A stretch of 64,000 bases of DNA from Flectonema sp. DT1601 (GCA_964019425.1 OZ025791.1:1092501-1156500), one strand, 5' to 3'. Counted from the stretch's first letter, positions 49,845-61,943 are shown. Program-made: numbers and translations. The notes: generated from the letters alone by a model not told the origin.

Positions 49845-52800
49845 AGAACTTGTTTACTGATGAAAAGAAAAAAGTTTTTTCTTTTTTTTTTTTTTTTTTT
49901 TCCCCTTCTTTTTTTTGTCTTTCTTACGAAGGCAGCGGAGCATGATTAAGTTTACATAAATCATGGATTACGAATAATCTGCAAGGTGACTCTTAATTTA
50001 GTTAATATGAGGAAGGAAAAGGAAGGGTGAAAGGGAAAATAATACACCTGTAGATAAAACAAACTACTTTAATAATAACAAGGTAAAAAAAAAAAAAAAA
50101 CTGGGGGGTTGCAATGGTTAAGCAATAAAATAAACATATCCTGGAAGTTACGAGAAATTAACCCTGCGGAATATTTATTGCAAGAAGCGCGTTTTTTTTT
50201 TTACAAAAAAATTACTACAAAACATGAGCTTCAGCCAGGTAGGGGAAAAAACTGTCAATTTATTGTAAAATTGAAGAACAGTTTATACCCAGCTGCCAAG
50301 TCTCACAGGTAATAATAAAAAGAGGGAAAAAATGAAAAGGAGGAAATAAAGTTCAGTTTTTTTTTTTTTTTTTTTTTTTTGTGATCGGAAACCTCAGAAA
50401 AATAAGCTTATAAAACACACCATTTTTTGCGGACTTCGCACGAACTTGGGAAAGTGCGAAGTTAAGATGGCCATATGTGCTGCCAATTCATATTTCCCAC
50501 TGACAGTTAACTTGTTAGGCTCAAAAAAGGGGATGGGAGAAGGAAACGCGCGCTTCTACACACAAAGTACACAACATAACTAATTTCTTTTTTTCTTTTT
50601 TTTTTTGGGGAGGGGGTTTTTGTAAGTATGTTTTTTTACTTAGTGAGAGTTCAGCTGATTTCTTTTTTTTTTTTTTTTTTTCTTTGATTCTTTGTACATA
50701 AAGTCAACGGAATCCTTAATAAATTTTAAAAAAAAAACTACTGTTTGCTTTTCTTTTTTTTTATAATTCCATTTTTACTTTGACTAAAAGAAAAAAAAAT
50801 TTAAAACAGTAACCAATAAAAGAACATCACCAACGCCCTGACAAAGGCAATAGCGGCATTCCTAAGCACCCATCCCCAATAATGATTAAAAAAAATTAAA
50901 AAGACATAATAGCGACCGCTTTTTCGTTGTTGTTTTTTTTCCGTTTGATAGCTAAACTGGTGTAAAATCTGCAACGGTTAACACACGTTAGTTTAGGAGT
51001 AACACTCTCTTGTTTTTTTTTTTTTTTTGATAAGAAAAATACATCATATGTGGATAGTGTTCACCAATTCGCTGAAAAAACAATTAGCGGAACATAGTTT
51101 AGTCGCTTTTTATTTTTATTTTTATTTTTTTTTTTTTAAGAGAACGAAAAAAATTGGAGAAGGTCCGTCACGACCTCTTCGCTTTTAAATAACGAAAAAA
51201 TCAGAACAAAACTACGCAATTTAAAAAAAAAAAAAAAAAAAGAAACTCGTGGGGTGACAAATCTCGACGAAAAAAACTATGCAGTTTCGCCAAGCAAGGC
51301 TAATGTGAGGTACGAGGGGTGCTGAATTAAGCATCCCCTTTCCTTCTGAAACCTAATAATAATAACAACAACTGCATAATGTTAATTCGGAAACCCGTCA
51401 ATCGACCCACAAATCAAAGCCAGTAAAAATAAAATTCCTTTTTTTTTTTTTAATAACAAATGTGAGGGAGAGTTGGGAGGAAGAGTGGGATTTAATGAGT
51501 GACAAGCACCAGCACACAAAAAAAAAACAACAAAAACTCAGTTGAATTATCAAGGCAGAATGATAGTTGAGTTCGGAATGGTTGTTTCTGTTCATTTTTT
51601 TTTCTTTTTAAAAGTCGTAGAAAGTTTCACTACATTAGAAACCGTCATTTAAAAAAAAAAAAAAAAAATTAAACAAATAAACAAAAAGACGCTTAGCACT
51701 AATCCTTCATGCATGCGCTCAACTAAAATACGTTACCAGAGTTAATCTGGTTGTGTGATTTAGTGTAGCCTACCTGAAGAAATAATACCAAGGAAAAACT
51801 GAAGGATTGGGTTTTTTTTTTTTTTTTTTTTTATTCGTCCCTTTCCTTATTATGTTAGTAAATACTCACTCAGACGTGGCAGTAGTGAAGCAACACTTGA
51901 GATTGAACAAATAAATCCACAAAAATAAAAAATAAAATAAAAAAATGAGGGGAAAGGGGGAGAAGTCAGTTACTATAATTAATCTCAATAAAAACATTCA
52001 GCCTTATTCAATATCGACATCGTAACAGTGTTGTACTCGACCGTAGTCTTGTTTAACAATTAAGAACAAAGAATCACGTTGACAGGCTCATGGTACACCC
52101 GTTTGATATTACAAAACGTTTTTTTTTTTTTTTTTTTTTTTTTTTCTTTGAATACCTACTAACCAATTTCCTCTACGGGTTCAGGATTACCATCAGCAAT
52201 GAACAAAATATGAGACCCATCTGAATGGCTGTTATTTTTGATATTCGATGACCAGAAAGGAGAGTTATGTTGGAAAAAAAGGTTGGATTCCACTGCTCTA
52301 ATAACCTGAGGACAGCAACTTCCCGTTCGGCCCCTTACACGTTTTTGTGCACAAGCGAAAAAGCACTTTATTGTAGAGAAATCTGAAATGTGCCTAACAG
52401 CGGCTTGTTTTTTGATCAAAAAAAATAAAAGTGGTAAAGAGAGCAAAAAAGAAAATATAAAATAAATAAATAAGCAACACACTGAGGGCTGATTGTCACG
52501 ATTGCAAAAGAAATCTTTTGGGGAGGGGAAAATACGTGATGAAAAGGTACCTGATGAAGCTGCAAGAGATCTATGTAAGTTTAACAGCTTTAATTTACTT
52601 CCTTTTTTTCCATTGACGAAGTACAAAGTAGATACACTTTTTATTGAGCCATAAAAAGAAAAAAATAACAAAAAATGTAAAACGCGTTAGACGGTTGTTA
52701 TATATTAGTGCCTTCTGATGCAGAGTGCTTATTGGACAACTCACCATTTTCTCATATTATTATAGCGTAGTTACTAACAAGTTGAGTATAATGACGTGAG

Positions 52801-53630
52801 GAGTATTAAAAAAATAGTGTGGGGGTAGGGAACTGAGCGAGACATAAGGTGTAAAACGAAAACATGAGAAAGAAAGAATACGCTGTGGATTTATTCCTTT
52901 CACTGTCAACGTTTTCTTTAGTTTTTTTTAACCTATCACTGTTTATCACAGCCACTCATTCACTGAAGGGAGATACTACACGAAAGGACACTATACTATA
53001 AATTAAATATTTTATTCTCTCTACAGACTTATGGTCTGCTGAGTAAAAGTAACGCTAAACGGAAGTCTGAAACGTCTATCGAACTCACGAGGGTCGCCTT
53101 TGATGACCTTCTCATATGTAGTAGTAGACATTTAATAAATATCTATTCTCCAACAGATTAATTAAGACAGAACAATGTGAATGTGATCACATACCACTTG
53201 CAGGACTATTCCCGCAGTTAGCAGAGGGGATTTGTGAAGTGTGTGACACTCATGCTGGCAAGAAGAAAAAAAGAAAGAAAAAAAAAAAACAGATGCTTTT
53301 TTTTTTTTTTTTTTTTTTTGGAAGAAGTTTTTTGCAAGAAATTAATCGCAATCCTCTCTCTCAGGAGGTATTAATCATGGAGGATAGGAAAGAGGAAACG
53401 GAAAAAGTGATCTCTTCTTTCTGTGCTTTAAATTCGCAACAGCCTCTCTTAACTGAGAGGGGGGGTGAGCAGTTCTTCATGATCTCCAAATACTATCTGA
53501 GTACGGAGTCATATTCTGATAGTCGCCAGGACCACTTGCGATCTCCATCGTAAGCCGCTTCTGTAATATCGTCAAAGTGAGATTGACTTTCACTAATAAA
53601 TCATTGCTCTCTTACTAATAACAACAACAA
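49533..53630. other. 4-kb intergenic stretch, homopolymer-rich
   Basis: This is similar in texture to the 24.6-48.7 kb region. The only piece worth listing is the short frame at 53021-53131. A longer minus-strand frame at 52159-52671 mixes T-tract residues with two ordinary-looking segments and could hide exons, but I cannot define splice sites that join it to anything. Confidence 0.5.
53021..53131 (-). CDS. Short ORF or first exon, unrecognised
   Basis: A 36-codon frame begins at an ATG preceded directly by an in-frame stop. Its residues (MSTTTYEKVIKGDPREF...) look like real protein: mixed charge, no homopolymer residues and GC above the flanks. A possible donor GTAGAG overlaps the stop, so it may be exon 1 of a gene continuing leftwards. 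A join to an acceptor near 52995 would extend it only briefly. It resembles no family I know. It sits about 500 bp downstream of the neighbouring basic-protein gene. Confidence 0.3.
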   Translation of the reverse strand: MSTTTYEKVIKGDPREFDRRFRLPFSVTFTQQTISL

Positions 53631-54773
53631 CTACATCGAGAATTGTGTTGAAGAGAATAACGAAGTCAGAGCTTGAGATGAATCACAAGAACCTCCATCA
53701 CCAATACTGCTGTCGTCGTCATCAGATTTGGTAAGTCGGGTAGACTGCTGTGGCTTTGGAAGTGGAATTCTCACTCTCGGGTGAACTCTTTGAGGTATCG
53801 CATTCACTGGACTCGCCATAGGACGACCTCTTCCAGCCGGCCAAGCAACAGCATTGGCATCGGTAGGAGCGAGAGCCATGTGTGGTTCAAGCATTCCCGT
53901 TGATTCGTATCTATTGTAGTTACCTTTCGCTTGAGAGAATCGTTCACACTTTTGAGCCCATTCTGGATTGGTTTCAATAACTTCATCTGTCTTGTCGCAG
54001 TCAAATGAAGTCGGGTTTGGGTTGTGAGCGGACTTAACTAACCGTGAGAGTTCTCTTGCTGCTGTTCTAACAATCTTTTTACGAATTTGTTTCTCTCTCG
54101 TAATCATCGATGGGATGCCTTCTTCAACAGGTGTTGTCGGCTCGGGAACAACCTTCGCTACAGGTGGTTCAGCTACTGGTGCATCACGCCAATTGCCACA
54201 AGTCTTCCAGCTTTCCTTCTTTCCATTTGCCTCACCCATTGGTGAGGCTGGAGGTTGATTTACTTTTTCAGTTTTAATTGGCTGCATGGCTGGGTTTTGC
54301 TTTTCTCCATCCTTCGTCTTGTTTTTGTTCTTCTTGTTGCGGCTTCTCTTTGATTTCTTTTCCTTGTTATCGACAGAAGATAGTCCAACAGGTTGAATAA
54401 CTGGTTCATCAATAACAGAAGTAACTTTAGAAGCTTCTTGTCCAACTGGGTGAATCACAATGGGTTGCTGCTGTTGAAAGTGTTGTTGTGATAGCATGAC
54501 GAATTCACCAGTGGCTGTTTGGACAAATTGAGTTCCTTGCGGGACAACAAATGTCGGTGGCGCAAATTGCTGTGGTATGCTCATCACTGAAGGAGTCGCA
54601 ATCTGAGGAGTTGGGATCTGATGTTGCATTTTAGCATGATGCTCTTCAACAGCTGTGTCACTTCCCATGGAACGAAGCACACCAAAATCCCTCTCTCCAC
54701 TTTGTGGCTTTTTCTCAGTTTGCATTCTCCCCCACCACCTCGCTGAGTTGTCTGTGGCAGCAGCAGCGTCCAT
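53631..54773 (-). CDS. Low-complexity basic protein (unrecognised)
   Basis: A 380-residue protein with no family I recognise. The N-terminal part is Gln/Pro/Val-rich (QQHFQQQQP). Next comes a strongly basic stretch (KKSKRSRNKKNKNKTK, about residues 138-153) that could be a nuclear or nucleolar localisation or RNA-binding signal. Residues about 225-300 are the most ordered part, with a basic helix (REKQIRKKIVRTAARELSRL) and NPEWAQKCERFSQAKGNYNRY. The tail is acidic and Ser-rich. The mix suggests an RNA-associated or nuclear protein, but this is inference. The copy of the dispersed element at 54954-55043 lies about 180 bp upstream of its start. Confidence 0.75.
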   Translation of the reverse strand: MDAAAATDNSARWWGRMQTEKKPQSGERDFGVLRSMGSDTAVEEHHAKMQHQIPTPQIATPSVMSIPQQFAPPTFVVPQGTQFVQTATGEFVMLSQQHFQQQQPIVIHPVGQEASKVTSVIDEPVIQPVGLSSVDNKEKKSKRSRNKKNKNKTKDGEKQNPAMQPIKTEKVNQPPASPMGEANGKKESWKTCGNWRDAPVAEPPVAKVVPEPTTPVEEGIPSMITREKQIRKKIVRTAARELSRLVKSAHNPNPTSFDCDKTDEVIETNPEWAQKCERFSQAKGNYNRYESTGMLEPHMALAPTDANAVAWPAGRGRPMASPVNAIPQRVHPRVRIPLPKPQQSTRLTKSDDDDSSIGDGGSCDSSQALTSLFSSTQFSM

Positions 54774-55359
54774 TTTTGTAGTTGTTTTTGTTGTTTGATC
54801 ACCCGGTTCTATTTAAAAAAAAAAAAAGGAAATTTTCAATGCATTTTTCAACACACAAACAATTTGTTTAGTAAAATTTTAAAAAAAAGCTGAAATCTAG
54901 TACACAGCCAATAAGATTGAGAGAGAGAGAAAAAAAAAAAAAAAAGAAGAAGAAAGTCCATTACATTGCAATCGCTGATACAGCAAACCAAGTAGCATCG
55001 GATTACTCCACAGCGACTGATACTTGAGGACAACAACAATAAAATGTGGAAACATAAATTGTTTTTTTTGTTTTTTAAACGAATAAAAAATTTAAAAAAA
55101 AAAAAACGAAAAGCGCAACTGGTACTTCGACATACCCAACAACAAGGAGTAATCTCGTAACAATAATTCACCATAAAGGATACAAAAAAAATAAAAAATA
55201 AAATAAAAAACATGATAACGAAAAAAACGATAGCCGAAAAAAAAAAAGCCTACAGCAGTAGCTGGGCGTGTTTTTTTGTGCAAAACACTGAACTCCAAAC
55301 TAAATTATTTCAGAATGTGTTCTGATAACTTCAACAGTCTTGGATGTCACACTGCTCGA
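54774..55359. other. Intergenic stretch containing dispersed element
   Basis: No gene is seen. It holds copy B of the dispersed element and A-rich tracts. Confidence 0.5.
54954..55043. repeat. Dispersed ~90-bp element, copy B
   Basis: Matches 1318-1411, with the same orientation relative to the genes. It lies upstream of the basic-protein gene start, so a promoter or 5' UTR role is possible. Confidence 0.5.
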
Positions 55360-56883
55360 CTACACCGTGAGTGTCGCTGCTGTAGTGAGAAATGGTAACC
55401 TTACGAGGTTGGCATTATTATGTTTTAAAAAACTATTAGTCCTTTTAGTTTGATTGATAGGCGAAACAATCGATTCTCTCACAGTATTATGAGTCTCAGG
55501 ATTAATGTGATTCGTGCTGAACACGAGAGCACTCATTTGATGTTGAATCGATGCAATTGGAACGGCTGGGAGACGATTACCATGTTTCCTTCTCAACTTC
55601 TCTAACTGACTAGGAGGTTCTCTTGAGACTGCAGTTGATAAAGGAGAGATGATTTTATTTATGTGATCGTGATTAACTGTTGGGAGTATTCCGTGACGAA
55701 GTTTTGATGGGACTTTCTTCTTCTTACTTCGATTAATGGTGATAATCCTTTCTGCTACTTCCACAGCTGGAAGCCAATCAGACGAATCGATGCATGCTTT
55801 CTTTAGTAAGGCTCCATTAGAAGCAGTGCTTCGCTTCTCACAAACTCCTTTTAGAAAACCGTGACCAGACTTTCTGGATATCGCACACTCAGATTTGTGT
55901 AACAGGTCGAGTAGAAAAAGTGATTTTACTGAACCTCCCCTCTGTTTGTCTTGCCGACGTTTCCACCTATCGGGACAGGGCTTTCGTTCAAGAAGTGTTT
56001 TGTTTATTGTCGTGGATACAGATTCACTGCTTGATAGTCCATCGTCTTCAAATGGAATAAACGTTCCGTTCTTAAAACTGTTTTGATTTTCTATCGACGT
56101 TTCTGTTGCGGAATGCTGATGTGAATATAGCTTTCGGATTTGTTCTCTTTTTGCTTTTAAACGAGACTTATTCTTGCAAGCAACTGGAGAGGCGTAAACA
56201 GAACCCGGACTCCACTCTCTAACCTCCTCATCCCATTCGATGTCGTGTAGATTTGGAGGAGTTGCTTTTTTTATTTTAGCTTTGCGAACAGGAGAAAGGC
56301 GACGGGATTTTGAACCTCCTCCGCCACTATTTAATTTCATTTTAATGCAAAAAGTATTATCCAGATGACCACCAATAGCGTGCTCTGTAGGATTTGCGTA
56401 CGAACTAATAACGTGAACCGGTGAGGTATCTCGGACAGTCCGCGGTCGTCGTTTCTTTGTATTCGACGCCCCAGTTGCAGTAATGACTAGACTCGCCGCG
56501 GTTACTTTCTTCTTAGGAGGAGGAAGGTTTATGTTGCCTATCCATTTATTGTTGTCTAAGAAGCGTCTTATGGCAGTTCCTACATAACCCGCTGTGAGCG
56601 TCAGAACGGTTTCGAGGTCCGCCAAATCGTGATAGTTGACGTTCGATGAGATAATTTGTTTCATCTTTTCCGTGAAAGAGTGTCTACTGCTAACTCCTCC
56701 TTCAGAGTACTTCGCTACAGCATCACGTACTTTAGATAAGTTCGGGATTCGTCCACTCATGCCAACCATTAAAACCATAACTTCGAGTAACTGAACCTCA
56801 CTCAGCTGCTTTTCATTGTCAGGACTACCAGCTGTTAGAATCGACCATAATTCTGACAGACGAAGATCAACGATGGGATCCAT
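55360..56883 (-). CDS. Basic protein with helical N-terminal domain
   Basis: A 507-residue protein from the ATG at 56883; the in-frame TTG one codon upstream is not used. Residues 1-120 look like a folded all-helical domain (DLRLSELWSIL, VQLLEVMVLMVGMSG, DLADLETVLTLTAGYVGTAIRRFLD). The remaining residues are basic, Ser-rich and probably disordered, with repeated Lys/Arg clusters (PPPKKK, RKAKIKKATPP, RSKKKKVPSK). I do not recognise the family. A chromatin- or microtubule-binding protein would fit the charge, but nothing here proves it. Confidence 0.75.
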   Translation of the reverse strand: MDPIVDLRLSELWSILTAGSPDNEKQLSEVQLLEVMVLMVGMSGRIPNLSKVRDAVAKYSEGGVSSRHSFTEKMKQIISSNVNYHDLADLETVLTLTAGYVGTAIRRFLDNNKWIGNINLPPPKKKVTAASLVITATGASNTKKRRPRTVRDTSPVHVISSYANPTEHAIGGHLDNTFCIKMKLNSGGGGSKSRRLSPVRKAKIKKATPPNLHDIEWDEEVREWSPGSVYASPVACKNKSRLKAKREQIRKLYSHQHSATETSIENQNSFKNGTFIPFEDDGLSSSESVSTTINKTLLERKPCPDRWKRRQDKQRGGSVKSLFLLDLLHKSECAISRKSGHGFLKGVCEKRSTASNGALLKKACIDSSDWLPAVEVAERIITINRSKKKKVPSKLRHGILPTVNHDHINKIISPLSTAVSREPPSQLEKLRRKHGNRLPAVPIASIQHQMSALVFSTNHINPETHNTVRESIVSPINQTKRTNSFLKHNNANLVRLPFLTTAATLTV

Positions 56884-57529
56884 CAAAGAGCTCTCCCTGT
56901 TTATAATAATTAAAGTAAATAACGAACTAATACAAATATAATATGTTGTAGTCAGACTCTTATCTGTTACATTTCTTATCTGTGGGAGGGGTTGAGGAAA
57001 CCATGAGACGATGTAGTCATCTCTTCTTTATTGCTCTACTAATCTATCAATACAATTATTAATTTGTTTGTGCACCAAATCGTAAACCGACTTAAAGCTA
57101 AAGGAGGTTTACGTGTGCTGCTAACATTCTTTCGTTCTTACAATATTCGTTAAATGCAAAAAAAAAAAAAAAAAAAATGGAGGAAAAACACAGAAGCATG
57201 ACATTACTTAACCGACACACCAAAGCAAAGCACTGCATTGAAGGGGGGCGGATGGAAAAAAAAAGGGGACGAGCAATCTATCAAAACACAATAGTAATAC
57301 AGATGATTGGATGATAGTTTCCGTATTCTGGTGAACACAACAAAGCGAATAGTTGAGCAGGTTGATCACAGATTTATATGGAGAGTCACTGCAGACAATT
57401 TTATGTTGCGTTTGAAGTTTTCCAACTTAATCATAATTCATGCAAGAAGCAGCTATGCTTAATACTGACCCAGTCAGACACTGAGTGCTGACGAATTCAT
57501 CATAACAGCGACGACAATCTCATCAGATA
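56884..57529. other. Intergenic stretch
   Basis: Nothing gene-like is seen. It contains a 21-A tract near 57157 and a short G-run. Confidence 0.5.
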
Positions 57530-58834
57530 TTAAATTCTGGTGATTATTCGAGACTGTGAAGCTGCAGGAGATCTAGTTCTCACTGGTGTTGTACTTCTAC
57601 TACGAGACCTACTTCTGGCATTGCGAACACCAGATTCTCGAAGCAGTACATTATTTGTACCAATTGGTCTTCCAATATGTGAAGCGGGATGTTGCTGTCT
57701 GGGTTTGATGTCGGCTGTTTTTACAAAAGTTGTTCCGCCAGTTCCCTTTCGGCGGAGAGTAATTAAAATTGAATTCTGAGGATCTAAAGAGAAGACAGAT
57801 TTCTTAAAAGACGCTAAGCTGGTTATAGAACAATCGTTTACTTTTGTAATAATATCACCCTCACGGATTTGGGGAGCGGACGGACGGCGGGCGGTAACGA
57901 CGCGAACACCATCATACTTCAGTTCAGAACCAATGCGACCGACGTAGAGAGCGTCAGCGACTTCCAGTCCGAGCTTAGGACCACCATGACCTCCCTGAGA
58001 AATACCTCCTGTGGTAGTTGGAACTGATGGTCTACCGCGATTCAAAGCAGGTGAACTAGATCTCAACACTTGTCCAAGTTTATGTGAAGCTGTAGGGCTT
58101 TGACTGCGAGACCTCCTCGTGTAGGAAGGTGAGTTAGAAGTACTGCGAAGTGAACTTCCTCGTTTCTGTTTTGCAATATTTTGTAAATACTCTGACTCGC
58201 CTTCTAATTGATTCATTCTCTCGGTTAGTCCTGCGCTGATAGACTCTCTGTCGTTCTTTAATTTTGATATGGTCGCGTCCTTTGTTTCTAACCTTTTGCG
58301 TAACTTTCCGATTAGCTGTGCCGCCTCATTCAACTCAGACTCTAACCGTCCTATTCTAGACTCCAACATATCATCAGAATGTTGTTGTGTTCTTTGTTGA
58401 CGTTGACGGTCACGTTCTTCAGATAGACGTTGGTATCCATTTGGAAGAGGAGATGGTGGAATTGAATTCTTAATTGTGATCAATTCATTAGACATTCGAT
58501 CCATGTGTTCGCTCATTTGAATTCTTTGATGTTCGTTGTCTTGTAGCTGACCTTCAAGACGAGATATTATTTCCTGTAGCTGTCCACTACTGTTGTGATT
58601 ACTTTGATGATATTGTCTTATCGCTTGTCGCATTGTCGCTTCACTTTCAATTCGTTTTGCTTCTGCTTCTCTCACTTCTTCAGCAGCTCTGTGTCTTACA
58701 TCTGGGGATGGTTCACCATCTTGCTCGAGTTGCCACCAGTTTGCTATTGATCGTCTCTCTAGCTGTCCTACTCTGACGTGTATTTCAAACATCATATTCA
58801 AGTCTATCTCACCACTGCGACTGGGGCTTCCCAT
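57530..58834 (-). CDS. Coiled-coil protein with C-terminal PDZ domain
   Basis: A 434-residue scaffold-type protein. Residues about 48-125 and 136-225 are coiled coil. Residues about 230-270 are Ser/Arg-rich (RRSRSQSPT). Residues about 287-365 form a PDZ domain: GLEVADALYVGRIGSEL, then REGDIITKVNDCSITSLASFKKS and ILITLRRKG. The expected carboxylate-binding GLGF loop is not obvious, so this may be a degenerate or HtrA-like PDZ. The tail is again RS-rich (ARSRSRSRSTTPVRTRSP), which suggests phosphorylation by SR or CDK kinases. PDZ domains bind C-terminal peptides of partners. Start ATG at 58834, no intron needed. Confidence 0.82.
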   Translation of the reverse strand: MGSPSRSGEIDLNMMFEIHVRVGQLERRSIANWWQLEQDGEPSPDVRHRAAEEVREAEAKRIESEATMRQAIRQYHQSNHNSSGQLQEIISRLEGQLQDNEHQRIQMSEHMDRMSNELITIKNSIPPSPLPNGYQRLSEERDRQRQQRTQQHSDDMLESRIGRLESELNEAAQLIGKLRKRLETKDATISKLKNDRESISAGLTERMNQLEGESEYLQNIAKQKRGSSLRSTSNSPSYTRRSRSQSPTASHKLGQVLRSSSPALNRGRPSVPTTTGGISQGGHGGPKLGLEVADALYVGRIGSELKYDGVRVVTARRPSAPQIREGDIITKVNDCSITSLASFKKSVFSLDPQNSILITLRRKGTGGTTFVKTADIKPRQQHPASHIGRPIGTNNVLLRESGVRNARSRSRSRSTTPVRTRSPAASQSRIITRI

Positions 58835-59875
58835 TTTTAGTAAACTAATCTATTTGAGGACCCTTTTAGTTGATTAAAAGTCTTCACTTTCCTGCGATGA
58901 GATGTTTTTAAAAAGGAAACAAAAAAAAATTAATTTTTCATGCATACAGTTAAACATTACTTAAGTGTCTTCGTCTCTGTTCTTGTCCGGATGGAGAAAG
59001 AAGGAAAGGAAAAAAACTGGTGAGTATAAAAAAAATACTTTCCCTTTTTCTTTTTCTTTTTTTCTTTTTTTTTTTTTTTTTTTTTCCGTTAACGACACAA
59101 TAATGATATCACAAAAAGCAGAAGCAGGTTTCATTTAATCAAAGATGAAAAACAGAACTATCTGCCCCATGCTAAAGAAGTTGGCTTTATTTTTTTTTTT
59201 TTTTTTTTTGATTTGTGCACTGAAACCGTAATCCGAGTCAGAACTGTATGAGCTAGAAAGTTAGAAAGGACTAAGCTGTGCTTCCCCCAGTATCCCTTTA
59301 TTCTCATAACACAACTTTGGTTTAAAAAAAAATTATAAAAAAAAAAAAAACTCAAAAACAAAACAAGTAATTTGAGCAACAGATGCCTACCCAATATACA
59401 TGTTTCCTGAGTAACCTTTTACATAACCTGATTACTAAAGGAGGAGAATATTGAAGTATTGAAGAATTGGAGCCAGACAAAACAAACACTTTTTTATTAT
59501 TTTTTTCCTTCCACAAAAAATCTGGATTTTCGACGCGTGTGTTGCATGTAGGGATGCAAAATAAACTTGACTTGGATCACAAAATAATTCGTCTATGGAC
59601 TTGCCTTTAAGTTGCTTTTCTTGGAACTAAGAAACTGTCGGAAAATGAAGGGGGGGGAAAAGGGAAAACAAAGAGAAAAAAAAGGTGTTCTCCTCCGACG
59701 CCATTTGAACCAAAGCAATCACTGCTTTATTGTTATCGTGTGCTGGTACAGTTTTGTAAATATCGAGCTAACAGTCTCCATCGCTTCAAAACTCACTACA
59801 ACTTGTGGTTCACAGAGTAGTGCTAGAAAGTACAAGTAGTGACAACTCATAGGATATAATTCACGACACAGTTGT
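58835..59875. other. Intergenic stretch
   Basis: No gene is seen. T-tracts near 59060 and 59190 and a G-run near 59650 are the main features. Confidence 0.5.
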
Positions 59876-61943
59876 CTATTTCTTACATCCAACACGAAGA
59901 CGTGCAATAACAGCCTCTTGTCTCGCAAACACGCTGTAGAAGAAGTGTGCTGGAACGTAACTGATGGTTTTAATTTATTAATAATTGAAATGATGTAAAA
60001 AACAATAGAAATAACACATACAGAGCTTCACCAGCATGAAGTGTAACTTGTCTCCCACCACTATAACTAAGAGGGGAAGTAGATTTATCCCAAGCCAGAG
60101 GGATACTCCCAGTGAAGGAAGCACAATGAATTGCTGATGGAGGGAAAACTCTTATAATAATTGAACCCTCGAACACTGCAAACCAGCTCGATGTTTGCAC
60201 CGATCTCAAAGTGTACTCCGCTCTCTGAGGAAGCATTGCTACGCAGACTGCTCTGATATTGCAAATCTTGTTTATGAATGACCCCTCAAGTATTACTTCT
60301 GGTTCCAACAACATTGTATCCCTGACTATATTAGAGGACCCGTCTAAGTTTGCAACAAACTCAACTGATGTTTGAACCTCATGAAGAGGTTTAATTCCGT
60401 GATCAGCTCCAGATGACCAAACCAACTGACCTGACTTTGCTTTTTTAACTGCTTCCTTTTCTATTCCGAATAGCGTTGATGAACTGGTTAATTTCCTCCA
60501 ACGATCAGATTGGATGCCTGGGATATCTGGAACAGATGAATAAGGTAAACCTGTTTGTAATAATTTAACCAACACATCTGCTCCTTCAACCTGCAGTGTC
60601 ACCTGATTGAGATTAACTTCTTCCTTTGAATCCACTATCTGGACTGGAAGAGGTGATGAAGCTGTTGCAGCAGAGGAAACCTTTGATATTTGAGTCAACC
60701 ACTTCCTATATATGTCATCTGCATCACACCAAAACGAGAAAGGAGCTTCCAAGTGAGGACTTGAAATAGAAAATAAGAAGTTATTCCGCTCCTTCTTTTC
60801 TCCATCATACGGAACCACAATAGAACCACCCAGAGGAAGGGCGCTTAGTTTACCTCCTTTTTCTGAGCTATATGTTATGAAGCTTTCATGAACTGTTACG
60901 TATCTTCGCTTCCAATCACCGACCCAGTTAGTTCCTTCCTTGGTGATGAAATTACCTGAGAGGAGAGTCGATGCTTGATCAGCATCTTTTGTTTGATCAA
61001 TAGGTGGAGTAATAACAGGACAGTATACTTGAGTTAGTCTTGAGACGTGCTGAAGAAGGTCAGAATCTGATATGGTACCTCCTAGTTGTACAGTCGAGAG
61101 TGATAATAACGCAGCCCACTTATCCCTAATACTTGGGGTAAGGAACCCAATTAAACAATTGTTATCTTTTGTTGTTATCTTTAATGTGTAATGACATTGT
61201 GCTGATGTACTTTGAATAGTGTCAGATGAAGTGACTTCAGCATTCATAAGTGGGATTTCATCAACGTCTGCGGCACTGACAGAAGCACCGATAAATAATA
61301 CGCAGTCAGTTAAGCTTATTCGGCAACTCGAACTGCTCGTTGAAATCCATCCGGTTTTATGTAACCAGGCACTCTCACTGTGCTGTATATTAAAATCAGC
61401 AATAAATGAAGGAAGGCTAGCTGGTGGATTCCTTTTCATCGTTTTCTTCATTTCTGTTTTCCACCAAGGGTCGATATGCACACCTCGTGCGAGTGCACAA
61501 ACATTCCATTTCGCACTTTTTAAAGAAATACCTGAAGTGAGAGGTACAAAGTCTCCGTTGAGGGACATGTAAAACCTCTCACCAAAAGAACTTCCGTTAC
61601 ATCCATCACGTTTTTGAACAACAATAAGATATTGGTTTTCATTAATTGGTTGCATCCACACTATGAAAGTTTTATAATTTACGTGACAGACTGCATCCAT
61701 AAGCTCTGGTAATGCTAATGATTTCACATCTGAAACATGTGTTATGTGACTGGTAACTCCTCTAAATGTCATTGTTAGTACGCCGCTTGAATCTTTCTTT
61801 GTTACTATTGTTCCTGGATCGTTATTTCCCTGATCTGCTTTTGCTCTACTTTGACATATTTCAAGTAAACACCATTCACCTTCTGGTGGTTTCTCTCTTC
61901 CGTCTGGCCATGTGTTGGAACTCCCTCCCAGCCAGCCGAACAT
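59876..61943 (-). CDS. Two-PH protein with JmjC/cupin-like C terminus
   Basis: Two exons, 61943-60022 and 59960-59876, join across a 61-nt intron (GTATGT...TCAG) to give 668 aa. Reading on through the intron instead yields a spurious hydrophobic tail. Residues about 195-285 look like a first PH-type fold. Residues about 326-424 are a clearer PH domain (NWVGDWKRRYVTVHESFITY ending WCDADDIYRKWLTQI). Residues about 530-668 resemble a JmjC/cupin-8 domain: WFAVFEGSIIIRVFPPS and LHAGEALYVPAHFFYSV. The His-x-Asp and late His metal ligands of active members appear replaced (Tyr at the late His site), so it is probably not an oxygenase. PH domains suggest membrane phosphoinositide binding. A likely 56-nt 5' UTR intron (62012-61957) has a TACTAAT branch-like motif. 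A CCAAT-type box is 82-91 bp upstream. Confidence 0.8.

Noticed and set aside
52270-52300. Segment resembling a hAT transposon end (CAGTGGAATCCAACC)
   Set aside because: No partner terminus, target duplication or transposase was found nearby.
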